Assembly (NCBI GenBank): GCA_963704875.1 | Contig: CAVPIA010000008.1 | Location: 1 to 64,000, forward strand | DNA: 64,000 bases | Source: CAMYOC01 sp963704875 | Lineage (GTDB): Bacteria > Pseudomonadota > Gammaproteobacteria > Steroidobacterales > XN24 | Reading direction: 5' to 3' | Shown: positions 1-8,989 of the stretch, in pieces | Layout of the letters: every line of letters starts with the position of its first letter | How positions within the stretch are numbered: the first letter of the stretch is position 1 | Made by a program: the position numbers and the translations under genes | Notes under the pieces: model-generated | What the model was told of the DNA's origin: nothing | The model's input: the letters and a program-made list of their open reading frames with translations, nothing else | Database searches by the model: none

Positions 1-9
1 AGTTTCTTT

Positions 10-1125
10 GTGATTTACCGCCTCGATACGGCTAAGTTCCGGCTTGCTCTTACCCCCGTGCTGGGTTCACTGGTGCTGTTCACCAGCCCGCAAATACTGA
101 TGGCCCAGGGGGGTCCGCCGCCGCCGTCCGTGCGCGTGGTCGAAGCAAATCTGACGCTGCTGGCGCCCAGCCTGGAGTTGCCGGGCACGGTAGTCAGCCG
201 CAACGACGCCAAGCTCTCGGCCGAAGTGCCAGGACAGCTTCAGTTTGTCGCCGAAGTCGGCACTGTGGTTGAACAGGGTGACGTAGTAGCACGTATAGAT
301 GACACCTACCTAACGTTGCAGCGCCGTGAGTACAGAGGCATCGTCGCCCGCGAGAGCAGCCGCCGCGAATTCCTCGAGAAAGAGGCTGGACGTTTGCGCA
401 CACTGGCCGCAGAAAACGTGGCTGCGCGTAATCTGCTCGACCAGACCGAATCCGAATTGCAGGCGGCGATCAGCGAACTGGAGGTCGCCGGCGCGCGGCT
501 CAACCAGATAGAAGTTCAGCTGAGCAAGACTCGTATCCGGGCGCCGTTTCCCGGTGTTGTCACCGAGCGTCTGCAGAACCCCGGTGAGCACACATCAGCT
601 GGCGTGGAAGTCATTCGACTGGTGCAGCCAGATGATCTCGAAGTCGTTGCGCGGGCGCCGCTGGCAAGTCTTAATTTCGTCGCCGAAGGTAGCGAACTGG
701 TGGTTCGCACGGACTACGCCAGGGGGGTTGGTCAAGTGCGCACTCTGGTGCCATTTAGTGATGGCCGCTCGCATCTGTTCGAGATCCGCGTAACAGTGCC
801 TGCCTCGCCGTGGCGGGTTGGTGAATCAGTGCGTCTTGCTGTTCCCAGTGCCGAACCTATCGAGGTGTTGGCGGTACCCCGGGACGCGCTGGTCCTGCGA
901 CGAGAGGGCTCGTCCATCTATCGGGTGCTTGAAGACGGAACCGCCGAGCGGGTCACTGTTACTACCGGCCTCGGTGCCGGCGGCATGATCCAGATCACCG
1001 GCGGTATCGATGCTGGCGACAGGGTGATTATCCGCGGCGCGGAACGTTTGCGCCCGGGGCAAAAGGTCAGCGTGCTGGGTGACGATCCGCCAGGGGATCC
1101 GGCGCGCACGGCCGACAGCGGCTGA
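10..1125 (+). CDS. Efflux RND transporter periplasmic adaptor (HlyD/MFP family)
   Basis: Membrane-fusion subunit that links an inner-membrane RND pump to an outer-membrane channel. The N-terminus is a hydrophobic signal-like segment (about residues 10-33, ending near AQGG). It is followed by a split lipoyl domain (first half about 60-95, second half about 175-205 around the RIRAPFPGVV motif) flanking an alanine/glutamate/arginine-rich coiled coil (about 100-170), then beta-barrel and membrane-proximal domains. The 371 residues are normal for the family. The start is a GTG at 10. The frame stays open to the window edge, so a start further upstream cannot be excluded. No pump gene follows; the next gene is on the other strand, so the partner pump, if adjacent, must lie upstream of the window. 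Substrate unknown. Confidence 0.9.
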   Translation: MIYRLDTAKFRLALTPVLGSLVLFTSPQILMAQGGPPPPSVRVVEANLTLLAPSLELPGTVVSRNDAKLSAEVPGQLQFVAEVGTVVEQGDVVARIDDTYLTLQRREYRGIVARESSRREFLEKEAGRLRTLAAENVAARNLLDQTESELQAAISELEVAGARLNQIEVQLSKTRIRAPFPGVVTERLQNPGEHTSAGVEVIRLVQPDDLEVVARAPLASLNFVAEGSELVVRTDYARGVGQVRTLVPFSDGRSHLFEIRVTVPASPWRVGESVRLAVPSAEPIEVLAVPRDALVLRREGSSIYRVLEDGTAERVTVTTGLGAGGMIQITGGIDAGDRVIIRGAERLRPGQKVSVLGDDPPGDPARTADSG

Positions 1126-1182
1126 GCCTCAAGGCCGGGCCCGGGTGCTCGCACATCGACAAACGGCATCGGTCCCTGGTGT

Positions 1183-2157
1183 TTACCAGGGCAGTTGATC
1201 CAGATCGACGTTTCCACCGCTGAGAATCACACCAACCGTGTGGTCCCGGACGTCAACCGCATTGCTCAGGATCGCCGCAAACGGGACTGCGGCTGACGGC
1301 TCGATGATGAGTTTCATGCGCTCCCAGATCACTCGCATCGCGTCCACAATCTGCGCATCATCCACGGTCACGATCGCGTCCACTGTTTCTCGGATAAGGG
1401 CAAAATTCCTCTCACCCAGCGAAGCCCGCAAGCCATCCGCGATAGTCTCTGGAGCGTCCATAATCACCCGTTTGCCGCTGACCAACGATCGCATGGCGTC
1501 GTCGGCGCCGGCAGGCTCACAACCGATCACCTGCACTGACCCAGGCAGCGCGCGGGCCACCAGCCCGCAGCCGGACAGCAAGCCACCACCACCCACCGGC
1601 GCGAGCAACATGTCTATCTCCGGATGGGCCTCAAGCAGCTCCAGCGCAGTAGTTCCCTGACCGGCGATAACCCTGAAGTCATTATAGGGATGCACGACGT
1701 TGGCTCCGGTCTCCGCAACCACCTGGGCAAGACCGGCTTCACGCTCAGCCATGCCCGCCCGGCAATCTACGACTTTGCCACCATAACGAGTAATCGCTTC
1801 CCGCTTCACACGGGCGGCATTGTCGGGCACCACCACCCAGGCCGGGATGCCCCGCTCCGCGGCAGCCAGAGCCAGCGCCGCGCCATGGTTGCCGGACGAA
1901 TGCGTCGCAACCCCACGACTGGCGCTCTTCTCATCCAGACTGAAGACTGCATTGATCGCGCCACGTGCCTTGAACGCCCCGACTCGCTGGAAATTCTCGC
2001 ACTTGAACAGCACCCGCGCGCCGACTTGTTGATCGATACTGCGGCTGCCGAGTACCGGCGTCGGGTTGATCCTGTCATGCAAGCGACGCGCAGCAGCGCG
2101 GATCGTCTCAAGCGTCGGGCGCTCGTCGGACAGTCGGTCAGACATCGAGCGCTTCAC
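1183..2157 (-). CDS. PLP-dependent serine/threonine dehydratase-family enzyme (threonine dehydratase / serine racemase type)
   Basis: Fold-type II PLP enzyme expected to deaminate or racemise a hydroxy amino acid. The Schiff-base lysine sits in the GAFKARGA motif (K63). The SSGNHGAALA phosphate/substrate loop follows near residue 88 and the GGGGLLSG phosphate-binding glycine loop near 190. At 324 residues it is the catalytic domain only, without the C-terminal ACT-like regulatory domain of biosynthetic IlvA, so a catabolic dehydratase, serine racemase or hydroxyaspartate ammonia-lyase is more likely. The GTG start at 2157 overlaps the orn stop codon, suggesting cotranscription with orn. An ATG at 2145 is an alternative start. 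The exact substrate cannot be decided from sequence. Confidence 0.88.
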   Translation of the reverse strand: MKRSMSDRLSDERPTLETIRAAARRLHDRINPTPVLGSRSIDQQVGARVLFKCENFQRVGAFKARGAINAVFSLDEKSASRGVATHSSGNHGAALALAAAERGIPAWVVVPDNAARVKREAITRYGGKVVDCRAGMAEREAGLAQVVAETGANVVHPYNDFRVIAGQGTTALELLEAHPEIDMLLAPVGGGGLLSGCGLVARALPGSVQVIGCEPAGADDAMRSLVSGKRVIMDAPETIADGLRASLGERNFALIRETVDAIVTVDDAQIVDAMRVIWERMKLIIEPSAAVPFAAILSNAVDVRDHTVGVILSGGNVDLDQLPW

Positions 2158-2699
2158 TTGCGAAACAAATGTTGTCGATAGAAACGCAGCTCATCAATCG
2201 AATCCCGGATATCGGCCAGCGCCAGATGGCTCGAGACCTTGCCGAATCCGGCAGCGATGTCGGGGTACCAGCGATGCGCCAATTCCTTCAGGGTGCTCAC
2301 ATCGAGATTGCGGTAATGGAAGAATCGCTCGAGGTCGGGCATCCAGCGCGCCAGGAAGCGTCGATCCTGGCAAATACTATTGCCGCACATTGGCGACCTT
2401 CCACCTTCGACATAATGACGGAGAAATTCCAGCGTGCGCCGCTCGGCCTCCGCTTCGTCGATCCGGCTGGCCTGGACCCGGGCCACCAGGCCTGACGCGT
2501 TGTGTTGCCGGGTATTCCATTCATCCATGCCATCAAGGGCCGATTGCGGCTGCTTGATCGCGAACACAGGACCCTCGGCGACAATCTCGAGTTGCTTGTC
2601 GGTAACCACGGTGGCAATCTCAATAATCAGGTCAGATTCCGGCTTCAGGCCGGTCATCTCCAAGTCGATCCAGATCAGATGGTCGCGGACGTCGTTCAT
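2154..2699 (-). CDS. orn: Oligoribonuclease
   Basis: A 3'-5' exoribonuclease of the DEDDh family that degrades 2-5 nt RNAs and linear dinucleotides such as pGpG in the cytoplasm. The first catalytic motif is visible at the N-terminus (IDLEMTGL, with D12 and E14), and the ADIRDSIDEL motif near the C-terminus supplies further acidic residues. At 181 residues it matches the family length exactly. It is divergently oriented from rsgA, the same pairing found in many gammaproteobacteria, with a 161-bp intergenic region at 2700-2860. Its stop codon overlaps the downstream dehydratase start. Confidence 0.97.
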   Translation of the reverse strand: MNDVRDHLIWIDLEMTGLKPESDLIIEIATVVTDKQLEIVAEGPVFAIKQPQSALDGMDEWNTRQHNASGLVARVQASRIDEAEAERRTLEFLRHYVEGGRSPMCGNSICQDRRFLARWMPDLERFFHYRNLDVSTLKELAHRWYPDIAAGFGKVSSHLALADIRDSIDELRFYRQHLFRK

Positions 2700-2860
2700 G
2701 GCTCGCCTTTACAGGGTTTTGATCACGATTCTACCAGAGGGGCCCGAGGGCAAGCGCCTGTGCAGGACTTGTTCGCAAACTCGGCCGAAGTCCCGATCAG
2801 AGATCCCGCCGCCAGGCCTGCCAGGACACTTTTAGAACGGTCACAAAAACGGGCCTATAG

Positions 2861-3796
2861 ATGAATTCGCCAAGGTCCAAGACGGACAATTCACTGGCCC
2901 ACGCGGACCCTGAACCGGGCCGGGTGGTGGCGGCGTTTGGCCGGCATGTGCTGGTTGAGGACACCGAGGGGGAGCGTCATCGCTGCATGATCGCCGGTCG
3001 GCGTTTGCGGCCGGTGTGCGGCGATCAGGTGCGCTGGGCGCGGCCGGCGGACCAGAGCAACAGTCTGCTGGTCGCCATAGAACCAAGAAAGAACGAACTG
3101 GCGCGACCCAGCCGTCGCGGACAGAAAGAGGTTCTGGCGGCCAATATCGATCAGTTGATGATTGTCGTGGCAGCGGTTCCGCAGCCGGATCCGTTTATCG
3201 TTGACCGCTATCTGGCAGCCGCCGAATTAATGGACGCCAGTGCATGCGTGGTTTTGAACAAGTGTGAACTTGAAGGCGCAGAGGTCGCAATAGACCTCAA
3301 AGAGTTCGAGCAGGCCGGCTACCCCACCTTTTTTGTCAGTGCTGAAACCGGCGAGAGTCTGGACCGGCTGGCAGACAGCCTGCGCCGCCGGACCAGTATA
3401 TTTGTCGGTCAGTCCGGGGTCGGCAAGTCATCTCTGCTGAACGCCTTGATGCCAGGACTGGAGCTGGCCGTGGATCAGGTTTCCAGCGCCACTGGCGAAG
3501 GCAAGCACACGACAACAGCATCGGTTTTGCATCATCTGAAAGGCGGCGGCGAGATCATCGATTCACCCGGGGTGCGCGACTTTTCGCCTCCCACCATGGA
3601 CACGAAAACCGTCGCCCAGGGCTTCCGGGAAATTTCACAACGATCCGCAGATTGCCGTTTTTCTGACTGTATGCACCTGAAGGAGCCGGATTGTGCGATC
3701 AAGCAGGCAGTCGACGCTGGCAAGATCACCGCACGGCGCTATGAAAGCTACCGACGGCTTGTGAGGTTGATGGAACAGCTCGGCGAGCGCGGCTGA
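2861..3796 (+). CDS. rsgA: Small ribosomal subunit biogenesis GTPase RsgA
   Basis: Circularly permuted GTPase that assists late maturation of the 30S subunit. An N-terminal OB-fold (about residues 20-90) precedes the permuted G domain: NKCE (G4, about 133-136) comes before the P-loop GQSGVGKSS (183-191) and the G3 motif DSPGVRDF. The C-terminus carries the family's zinc-binding knuckle, with Cys and His residues spaced as in CRFSDCMHLKEPDC. At 311 residues it is slightly shorter than the E. coli protein but complete. It ends 1 bp before the stop codon of convergent recR. Confidence 0.97.
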   Translation: MNSPRSKTDNSLAHADPEPGRVVAAFGRHVLVEDTEGERHRCMIAGRRLRPVCGDQVRWARPADQSNSLLVAIEPRKNELARPSRRGQKEVLAANIDQLMIVVAAVPQPDPFIVDRYLAAAELMDASACVVLNKCELEGAEVAIDLKEFEQAGYPTFFVSAETGESLDRLADSLRRRTSIFVGQSGVGKSSLLNALMPGLELAVDQVSSATGEGKHTTTASVLHHLKGGGEIIDSPGVRDFSPPTMDTKTVAQGFREISQRSADCRFSDCMHLKEPDCAIKQAVDAGKITARRYESYRRLVRLMEQLGERG

Positions 3797-3797
3797 A

Positions 3798-4406
3798 TCA
3801 GCTCACATCGCCGATCGACTGACGGCCGGCAAATGCGTGGGTGAGTGTTCCGCTGTCGACGTATTCAAGCTCCCCGCCAACTGGTACGCCGTGGGCGATG
3901 CGCGATGCGCGTATGCCGCGTGTCTGACAACGTTCGGCAATGTAGTGCGCGGTCGCCTCTCCCTCGACGGTCGGATTGGTCGCGAGGATGACCTCTTCTA
4001 CAATACCCTCGTCGAGCAGCCGTTCGAACTGGTCCAGACCAAGCTCATCCGGGCCGATCCCGTCAAGCGGGGACAGATGACCCATCAGGACGAAGTAGCG
4101 GCCACTGTAACTGGCTGCCTGCTCGACCGCGACCACATCGGCCGGTGACTCCACCACACACAAGGTACGGCTGTCCCGGCTGCTGGCCGTGCATATCGGA
4201 CATAACTCACTCTCACACAGCATTCGACAGCGCGAGCAATGGCCGACTTTATCCATCGCCTCCTGCACGGCGATGCCCAGACGCCGCGCCCCATCCCGGT
4301 CACGCTCCAGCAAATGGAAGGCCATACGCTGTGCCGATTTGGGACCCACACCAGGCAAACAGCGCAAGGTCTCGATCAAGCGTGCGACAAGAGGAGAGTA
4401 ATTCAT
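3798..4406 (-). CDS. recR: Recombination mediator protein RecR
   Basis: Works with RecF/RecO to load RecA at single-strand gaps. It has an N-terminal helix-hairpin-helix (GVGPKSAQRMAFHLL), a Cys4 zinc finger (C57, C60, C69, C72), a Toprim domain (about residues 80-175) and a C-terminal helical segment. The 202 residues are typical. It lies directly downstream of ybaB with a 4-bp gap, in the conserved ffs-dnaX-ybaB-recR order, and is presumably translated from the same transcript. Confidence 0.97.
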   Translation of the reverse strand: MNYSPLVARLIETLRCLPGVGPKSAQRMAFHLLERDRDGARRLGIAVQEAMDKVGHCSRCRMLCESELCPICTASSRDSRTLCVVESPADVVAVEQAASYSGRYFVLMGHLSPLDGIGPDELGLDQFERLLDEGIVEEVILATNPTVEGEATAHYIAERCQTRGIRASRIAHGVPVGGELEYVDSGTLTHAFAGRQSIGDVS

Positions 4407-4410
4407 CGGC

Positions 4411-4734
4411 TCAAAACGGCAACTTCATCCCTGGCGGCAGAGCCATGCCGCTCGCCATGCCGGAGAATTTCTCCTGCACGGTCTGCTCGACTTTTCGTAC
4501 CGCATCGTTGACCGCGGCGGCGATCAGGTCCTCAAGCATTTCACGGTCTTCGCCGATCATGCTGTCGTCAATCTGTACTCGCCGGACCTCATGCCGACCG
4601 CTCATCGTCACAGTCACCATGCCGCCTCCCGACTGGCCAGCCACCTCCAGCTCGCCCAGCTCTTCCTGAGCCTTTTGCATGTTCTCCTGCATCTGCTGCG
4701 CCTGCCGCATCAGCTTTCCCAAACCACCCTTCAT
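4411..4734 (-). CDS. YbaB/EbfC family nucleoid-associated protein
   Basis: Small dimeric DNA-binding protein encoded between dnaX and recR. The 107-residue product starts at MKGGLGKLMRQAQQMQ. It has the family's long amphipathic N-terminal helix rich in Q, M and E, a glycine-rich turn (GQSGGGMV) and a C-terminal helix, and ends in a Met/Pro-rich tail. The open frame continues upstream to 4962, but that extension overlaps dnaX and has no family resemblance, so the ATG at 4734 is chosen. It is 22 bp from the dnaX stop. Confidence 0.95.
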   Translation of the reverse strand: MKGGLGKLMRQAQQMQENMQKAQEELGELEVAGQSGGGMVTVTMSGRHEVRRVQIDDSMIGEDREMLEDLIAAAVNDAVRKVEQTVQEKFSGMASGMALPPGMKLPF

Positions 4735-4756
4735 TCGTCTTTCTCCTGTTGCTGGG

Positions 4757-6403
4757 TCAGTGTTTGACCGGCTTGATAGATTCCTCGTCAAGCGTCGCAC
4801 CAAACGCCTGCTCCATGGCAAGCACATTGGGGTCCGCCTTGATCGTTGCAACGGCCTCGCGCTGTATTTCGGCCGCTTCACGTTTGCGCCGTTGAGCCGG
4901 CGTTTCGGCCGCCGGACGGCCAAGCGAAATCTGCAGCCGCAGCTCTTCCCCCAGATGCTCACTCAGTGCCTGGCGCAACTTCTCCTGTAGCGAATCCGTG
5001 CGCAAATGCGCCTGGGTCTGATCCAGGGTCAGCTCCAGCGCCTTGCCGTCCCGCGCTGCAAACATGCAGTTATTGGCAAGCTGGCGCACCGCCCCGCTCA
5101 ACGAGAGTTCAGCAACCATTTCTACCCAATCCCGGTCGCCGTTGTTGTCAGCGCTTGCCTTTGCGCCCGGCGCATCCTCAGCCGGCGCGGCAGCCGGCCG
5201 CGCTTGCTTGCCTGCTTTGCTTTTGCCTGCTTTGCTGGCCGGCGACCGTTTCGGCCCGGAGCTCGTCCCACTTACAGCCCGACCATCGCGGACAGGTCCC
5301 GGGCCGGCAGCTTCCGGGGCCTCCGCAGGTCGAAACGTCATCATTCTGAGCAGCGCCATTTCGAACCCGGCGCGAAGTGATGGCGCCAGATACAGATCGC
5401 GCTTTCCGATCAGCGCGATCTGGTAAAACAGCTGCAGATCCTCTGCGCTGACCAGGCCAGCCAGCCCAAGCACTGCAGCAGGGTCGCTCGCGGCATCTAC
5501 TGCTGTTTCGGACACCTGTGCCAGCGATACCTGTTGAATCAACAACGCAAGCTCATCCAGCGCGGCGACATAGTCCGGCACCATTTCATCCAGCTGGGCG
5601 ATTTCGCCAAGCACCGCGGCTGCATCGTTGGCAACCAGCGCGTGCAGCAGGCGAGCCGCGTGTGCCTGGTCGATGGTACCCAGCATGCTGCGCACTTCCG
5701 TGTCCGTCAGCTTGCCGTTGCAATATGCGGCGGCCTGGTCAAGCAGGCTAAGGGCGTCACGAACGCTGCCGTCAGCGGCCCGCGCTATCTGTTCCAGCGC
5801 GGCACCGTCAGCTTCGAGCTTCTCACGATCGATAACCTCTTCCAGCCGGTCGCGGATCAGCTTCATCGGCAGACGTTTCAGATTGAACTGCAAGCAGCGC
5901 GACAGCACAGTCACCGGCAGCTTCTGCGGGTCTGTCGTGGCAAGCAGAAACTTGACATGTGGCGGCGGCTCCTCGAGCGTCTTCAACAAGGCATTGAAAG
6001 AGTGGTTCGAGAGCATGTGCACTTCGTCGATAAGATAGACCTTGAAGCGACCGCGGGAAGGTGCGTACTGCACGTTGTCCAGCAACTCACGGGTGTCATC
6101 AACTTTGGTCCGCGACGCGGCATCGACCTCGATAAGATCAACAAAGCGGCCCTCGTCGATTTCCTTACAGGCGCCGCACTGCCCGCATGGCGTCGACGAC
6201 ACACCTGCTTCGCAATTCAGACACTTGGCGAAAATACGGGCGATTGTGGTCTTACCCACACCGCGCGTGCCGGTAAACAGATAGGCATGATGGAGACGCT
6301 CATCATCGAGGGCGTGAACCAGCGCTTTGACTACGTGCTCTTGCCCGACGAGTTCGGGAAACGTCCGCGGACGCCAGGTCCGCGCCATGGCCTGATAGCT
6401 CAT
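4757..6403 (-). CDS. dnaX: DNA polymerase III subunit tau (DnaX)
   Basis: Clamp-loader ATPase that assembles the sliding clamp and organises the replisome. The start MSYQAMARTWRP is preceded by a GGAG ribosome-binding site; the frame upstream of it runs through the SRP RNA and is not coding. The P-loop GTRGVGKT is at residues 45-52, the Cys4 zinc module at C64, C73, C76 and C79, the DEVHMLS Walker B motif follows, and the C-terminal tau region has a Lys/Ala/Pro-rich linker. It is 548 residues long. I see no A-rich slippery heptamer in the linker of the kind that generates the short gamma form in E. coli. Confidence 0.96.
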   Translation of the reverse strand: MSYQAMARTWRPRTFPELVGQEHVVKALVHALDDERLHHAYLFTGTRGVGKTTIARIFAKCLNCEAGVSSTPCGQCGACKEIDEGRFVDLIEVDAASRTKVDDTRELLDNVQYAPSRGRFKVYLIDEVHMLSNHSFNALLKTLEEPPPHVKFLLATTDPQKLPVTVLSRCLQFNLKRLPMKLIRDRLEEVIDREKLEADGAALEQIARAADGSVRDALSLLDQAAAYCNGKLTDTEVRSMLGTIDQAHAARLLHALVANDAAAVLGEIAQLDEMVPDYVAALDELALLIQQVSLAQVSETAVDAASDPAAVLGLAGLVSAEDLQLFYQIALIGKRDLYLAPSLRAGFEMALLRMMTFRPAEAPEAAGPGPVRDGRAVSGTSSGPKRSPASKAGKSKAGKQARPAAAPAEDAPGAKASADNNGDRDWVEMVAELSLSGAVRQLANNCMFAARDGKALELTLDQTQAHLRTDSLQEKLRQALSEHLGEELRLQISLGRPAAETPAQRRKREAAEIQREAVATIKADPNVLAMEQAFGATLDEESIKPVKH

Positions 6404-6508
6404 TGATTCTCCGTAAATAAGGCCGCTTTCGCAGTGTATCACTACGCCATGACTGCAATGCGCGGGGGTCGGGCGCGCAGGGAATCGTATGACTGAACAT
6501 CGAACAAG

Positions 6509-6623
6509 GGTGGCGGCCCGTACCCGCCGCATCCCGGCACCCGGTTTGACCGTTACCGCTGCTCCCTTCCGGGCCTGACGGGGTTCACGGCTAACCGTCG
6601 CGGGAGGACCGGCACGGGCCACC
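6509..6623 (-). ncRNA. ffs: Signal recognition particle RNA (4.5S RNA, small bacterial type)
   Basis: The minus strand carries the SRP RNA core GTCAGGCCCGGAAGGGAGCA, containing the GGAAG tetraloop side and the asymmetric bulge that bind Ffh. It is flanked by complementary arms: the 5' end GGTGGCCCGT pairs with ACGGGC..CCACC at the 3' end. The length of about 115 nt matches 4.5S RNA. The location just upstream of dnaX in the same orientation is the usual gammaproteobacterial arrangement. The ends are placed by helix closure and are approximate. Confidence 0.93.
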
Positions 6624-6765
6624 ATAAAAACGCCGCCCACCGACCTGGCAGCAGGCAGGCGAGCGCATCTAAAAACGGCATTTTATCAAATCATCGCGTC
6701 CGCATGGACCCGGGGCTCAAGCCCGGCGGCAATCGGCAGGATGGACGGTGTTTGCGGGCCGGCAG

Positions 6766-6771
6766 TATACT
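6766..6771 (+). promoter_or_regulatory. Candidate -10 box upstream of the protease/UUP1/ATP-grasp cluster
   Basis: TATACT matches the sigma70 -10 consensus in 5 of 6 positions, in the 286-bp gap between the SRP RNA and the plus-strand cluster. No good -35 is seen 16-18 bp upstream, so the call is tentative. The implied leader is about 130 nt. Nothing else recognisable was found in 6624-6909. Confidence 0.25.
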
Positions 6772-6909
6772 CGTCGGCCTTGCAAGCCCGGGAAATGGTC
6801 AGCCGGGTAGCGTGGGGCTTCGCCTCGGGCCGGGCTGCTGAGTCTACATCGATTCCGCGACTGGTGCCGCGGCAACGGCCGGGAAAAAGCTCTCAATCCA
6901 GGTACACAG

Positions 6910-7443
6910 ATGCAAATGAATGCCGACATCAGATGGCCTGTGGCCGTGTTGACCATATTGTCTCTGTTGATGTGTTCGGCGGTCCGGGCTTCGGCTGAAC
7001 CACCCGGGAACAAGATTGTGTTCGGCTGGATCGAGCAAGTTCGGGTGTCAGCCGCAGGACTGGTGCTTGAGGCGAAGCTGGACACCGGTGCGGACACATC
7101 CTCTCTGCACGCACGCAACATACATGGATTCAAGCGCCAGGGTGTTCGCATGGTGCGCTTCGAGATCGAGAATCCGGAAACCGGCGAACTGGTTCAACTG
7201 GAAAGAAAACGGATGCGAGGCGTGCGCATCCGTGAGCACAACGGCGGCTATCAGCGACGGCCCGTAGTCGAGATGTGGGTATGCCTCGGGCAGCTGAAAA
7301 AAAGGATCGAAGTCAATCTGGTAGACAGAAGCCAGTTCAATTATCCATTCCTTATCGGCCGCAGCGCGATGCACGGTGAGATCATTGTTGACCCCGATCG
7401 CAGCTTTACAACAAGCCCTGAATGCGTAAGCCTGCCGGAGTGA
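6910..7443 (+). CDS. Retropepsin-like aspartic protease of the RimK-associated (ATP-dependent zinc protease, DUF785) family
   Basis: Secreted or periplasmic protein of 177 residues. A signal sequence (about residues 9-28) precedes a single retropepsin-like domain. The active-site motif is LDTGADTSSLHA with D58-T-G, and the second strand motif FLIGRSAMHG is near the C-terminus. Databases often name this family ATP-dependent zinc protease, but the visible motif is that of an aspartic protease. It is the first gene of a tightly packed trio (4 bp to the next start) with a UUP1 membrane protein and an ATP-grasp ligase. A role in trimming or hydrolysing a peptide or amide made by the ligase is inferred from context only. 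Confidence 0.88.
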   Translation: MQMNADIRWPVAVLTILSLLMCSAVRASAEPPGNKIVFGWIEQVRVSAAGLVLEAKLDTGADTSSLHARNIHGFKRQGVRMVRFEIENPETGELVQLERKRMRGVRIREHNGGYQRRPVVEMWVCLGQLKKRIEVNLVDRSQFNYPFLIGRSAMHGEIIVDPDRSFTTSPECVSLPE

Positions 7444-7447
7444 GCCT

Positions 7448-8989
7448 GTGAATCTCAGACATCTGTATATCCTGGTTGCAACGCTTGTCGCTCTGGGCAC
7501 ATCGGTGTTCGTCTACAAGGTGAAAGACCTTGGCTTCCCCGTGACTCCGGATAGCACCGCACAGCTGTGGACGATCGAGGCGCGGATCAGTTTCATGCGC
7601 TACACACCCGGACCGGCCAAAGTCTCTCTCGCGATGCCGACTCACCCGGTCGGCTTTGGTGTTCTCAGTGAACACTTCGTGTCACGTGGCTACGGTGTCT
7701 CAACCCGCGAGGAAGATGATCGTCGCGAAGCGCTGTGGGCTATCCGGCGGGTTCAGGGCGACCAGGCGGTCTACTATCGGTTGAGCTCGTTTCGCGACTC
7801 GGACAGCAAGCCGCCCAAGGGCGCAAGCGAGTTCCCTCAGGTGCCCGTCCTGGGAGAGCCGTATGACTCGGCGTTGCAGATGGTGGTCAGCGAGGTGCGC
7901 GAGGAGTCGGCTGATGTGGCGTCCTTTACCGGAACGCTGCTGCGGCGGATAAACACGGCGGCGAGCGAGGACAATATCGCCCTGCTGCTTGACGATGTTG
8001 ACACGGTGGCCGAGCGTGCAGAAGTGGCGCAGACCCTTTTAGCCGGCGCCCGAATACCGGCGCGGGTGCTACAGGCACTGCCGCTGACAAACGACACACG
8101 CCGGGTAGAGATGATGCCCTGGCTGGCCGTGCACAACGGTCGTCAGTGGTTGTATTTCGACCCTGTCAGTGGGGAGCAGACGCTGCCTGAAGACTTTTTT
8201 ATCTGGAGTTGGGACAACCAGCCGCTGATGAACGTGTCCGGGGGTACCGGCGAACGCATCGAGTTCTGGGTCAGCCGTAAACTGGCAGATGCGCTGTCGG
8301 TGGCCGAGCGCAGGGCCGAGAGCCATGGTTCGAGGATCGTGGATTTTTCCCTGCTCGATCTGCCGTTACAGACGCAATCTGTTTATAGCGTGTTGATCAT
8401 GATCCCGATCGGCGCGCTATTGGTCGTATTCATGCGCAACATCGTAGGTGTTCGTACCTTCGGCACTTTTCTTCCCGTGCTGGTGGCACTCGCGTTCCGC
8501 GAGAGCCAGCTCATCTCAGGCATCATCCTGTTCTCACTGCTGGTCGCTGCGGGTCTGGGTCTGCGCTTCTATCTGGAACGCCTGCATCTGTTGCTGGTGC
8601 CCAGACTGGCCGCGGTGCTGACGGCCGTGGTGTTGATGATGGCTGCCGTCAGCGTCCTGAGTTACCGCCTGGGCCTGGAAATCGGGCTTTCGGTGGCGCT
8701 GTTCCCGATGGTCATTTTGACCATGGTCATAGAACGCATGTCCGTGGTCTGGGAGGAACGCGGACCTGGTGACGCGATCCAGGAAGGTCTGGGTTCATTG
8801 CTGGTGGCCGCGTTGATCTACGGCATCATGAGCATAGACGTGATCCGTCACATTACCTTCGTGTTCCCGGAGACGCTGCTGATCGTAATGGCCGTGATCC
8901 TGCTGCTGGGTCGCTACACAGGCTATCGGCTCACCGACATTCGCCGCTTCCGCGCATTGGCTAACAAGCCGGCGCCTGGTACTGACTGA
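7448..8989 (+). CDS. UUP1-type membrane protein: inactive transglutaminase domain fused to seven transmembrane helices
   Basis: A 513-residue inner-membrane protein. One N-terminal membrane anchor (about residues 5-22) is followed by a soluble transglutaminase-like region (about 30-310). I see no convincing catalytic Cys-His-Asp set in it, in agreement with the family name. A C-terminal block of hydrophobic helices runs from about residue 320 to 495 (for example VYSVLIMIPIGALLVVF and ETLLIVMAVILLLG). The GTG start is 4 bp after the protease stop, and its own stop overlaps the ligase ATG (TGATG). The soluble domain is predicted to be periplasmic and to bind a peptide or amide substrate; the substrate is unknown. 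Confidence 0.87.
   Translation: MNLRHLYILVATLVALGTSVFVYKVKDLGFPVTPDSTAQLWTIEARISFMRYTPGPAKVSLAMPTHPVGFGVLSEHFVSRGYGVSTREEDDRREALWAIRRVQGDQAVYYRLSSFRDSDSKPPKGASEFPQVPVLGEPYDSALQMVVSEVREESADVASFTGTLLRRINTAASEDNIALLLDDVDTVAERAEVAQTLLAGARIPARVLQALPLTNDTRRVEMMPWLAVHNGRQWLYFDPVSGEQTLPEDFFIWSWDNQPLMNVSGGTGERIEFWVSRKLADALSVAERRAESHGSRIVDFSLLDLPLQTQSVYSVLIMIPIGALLVVFMRNIVGVRTFGTFLPVLVALAFRESQLISGIILFSLLVAAGLGLRFYLERLHLLLVPRLAAVLTAVVLMMAAVSVLSYRLGLEIGLSVALFPMVILTMVIERMSVVWEERGPGDAIQEGLGSLLVAALIYGIMSIDVIRHITFVFPETLLIVMAVILLLGRYTGYRLTDIRRFRALANKPAPGTD

Noticed and set aside
5534..6406. 290-codon plus-strand open frame antisense to dnaX
   Set aside because: It lies entirely within a well-supported gene on the other strand and is explained by GC-rich codon bias.
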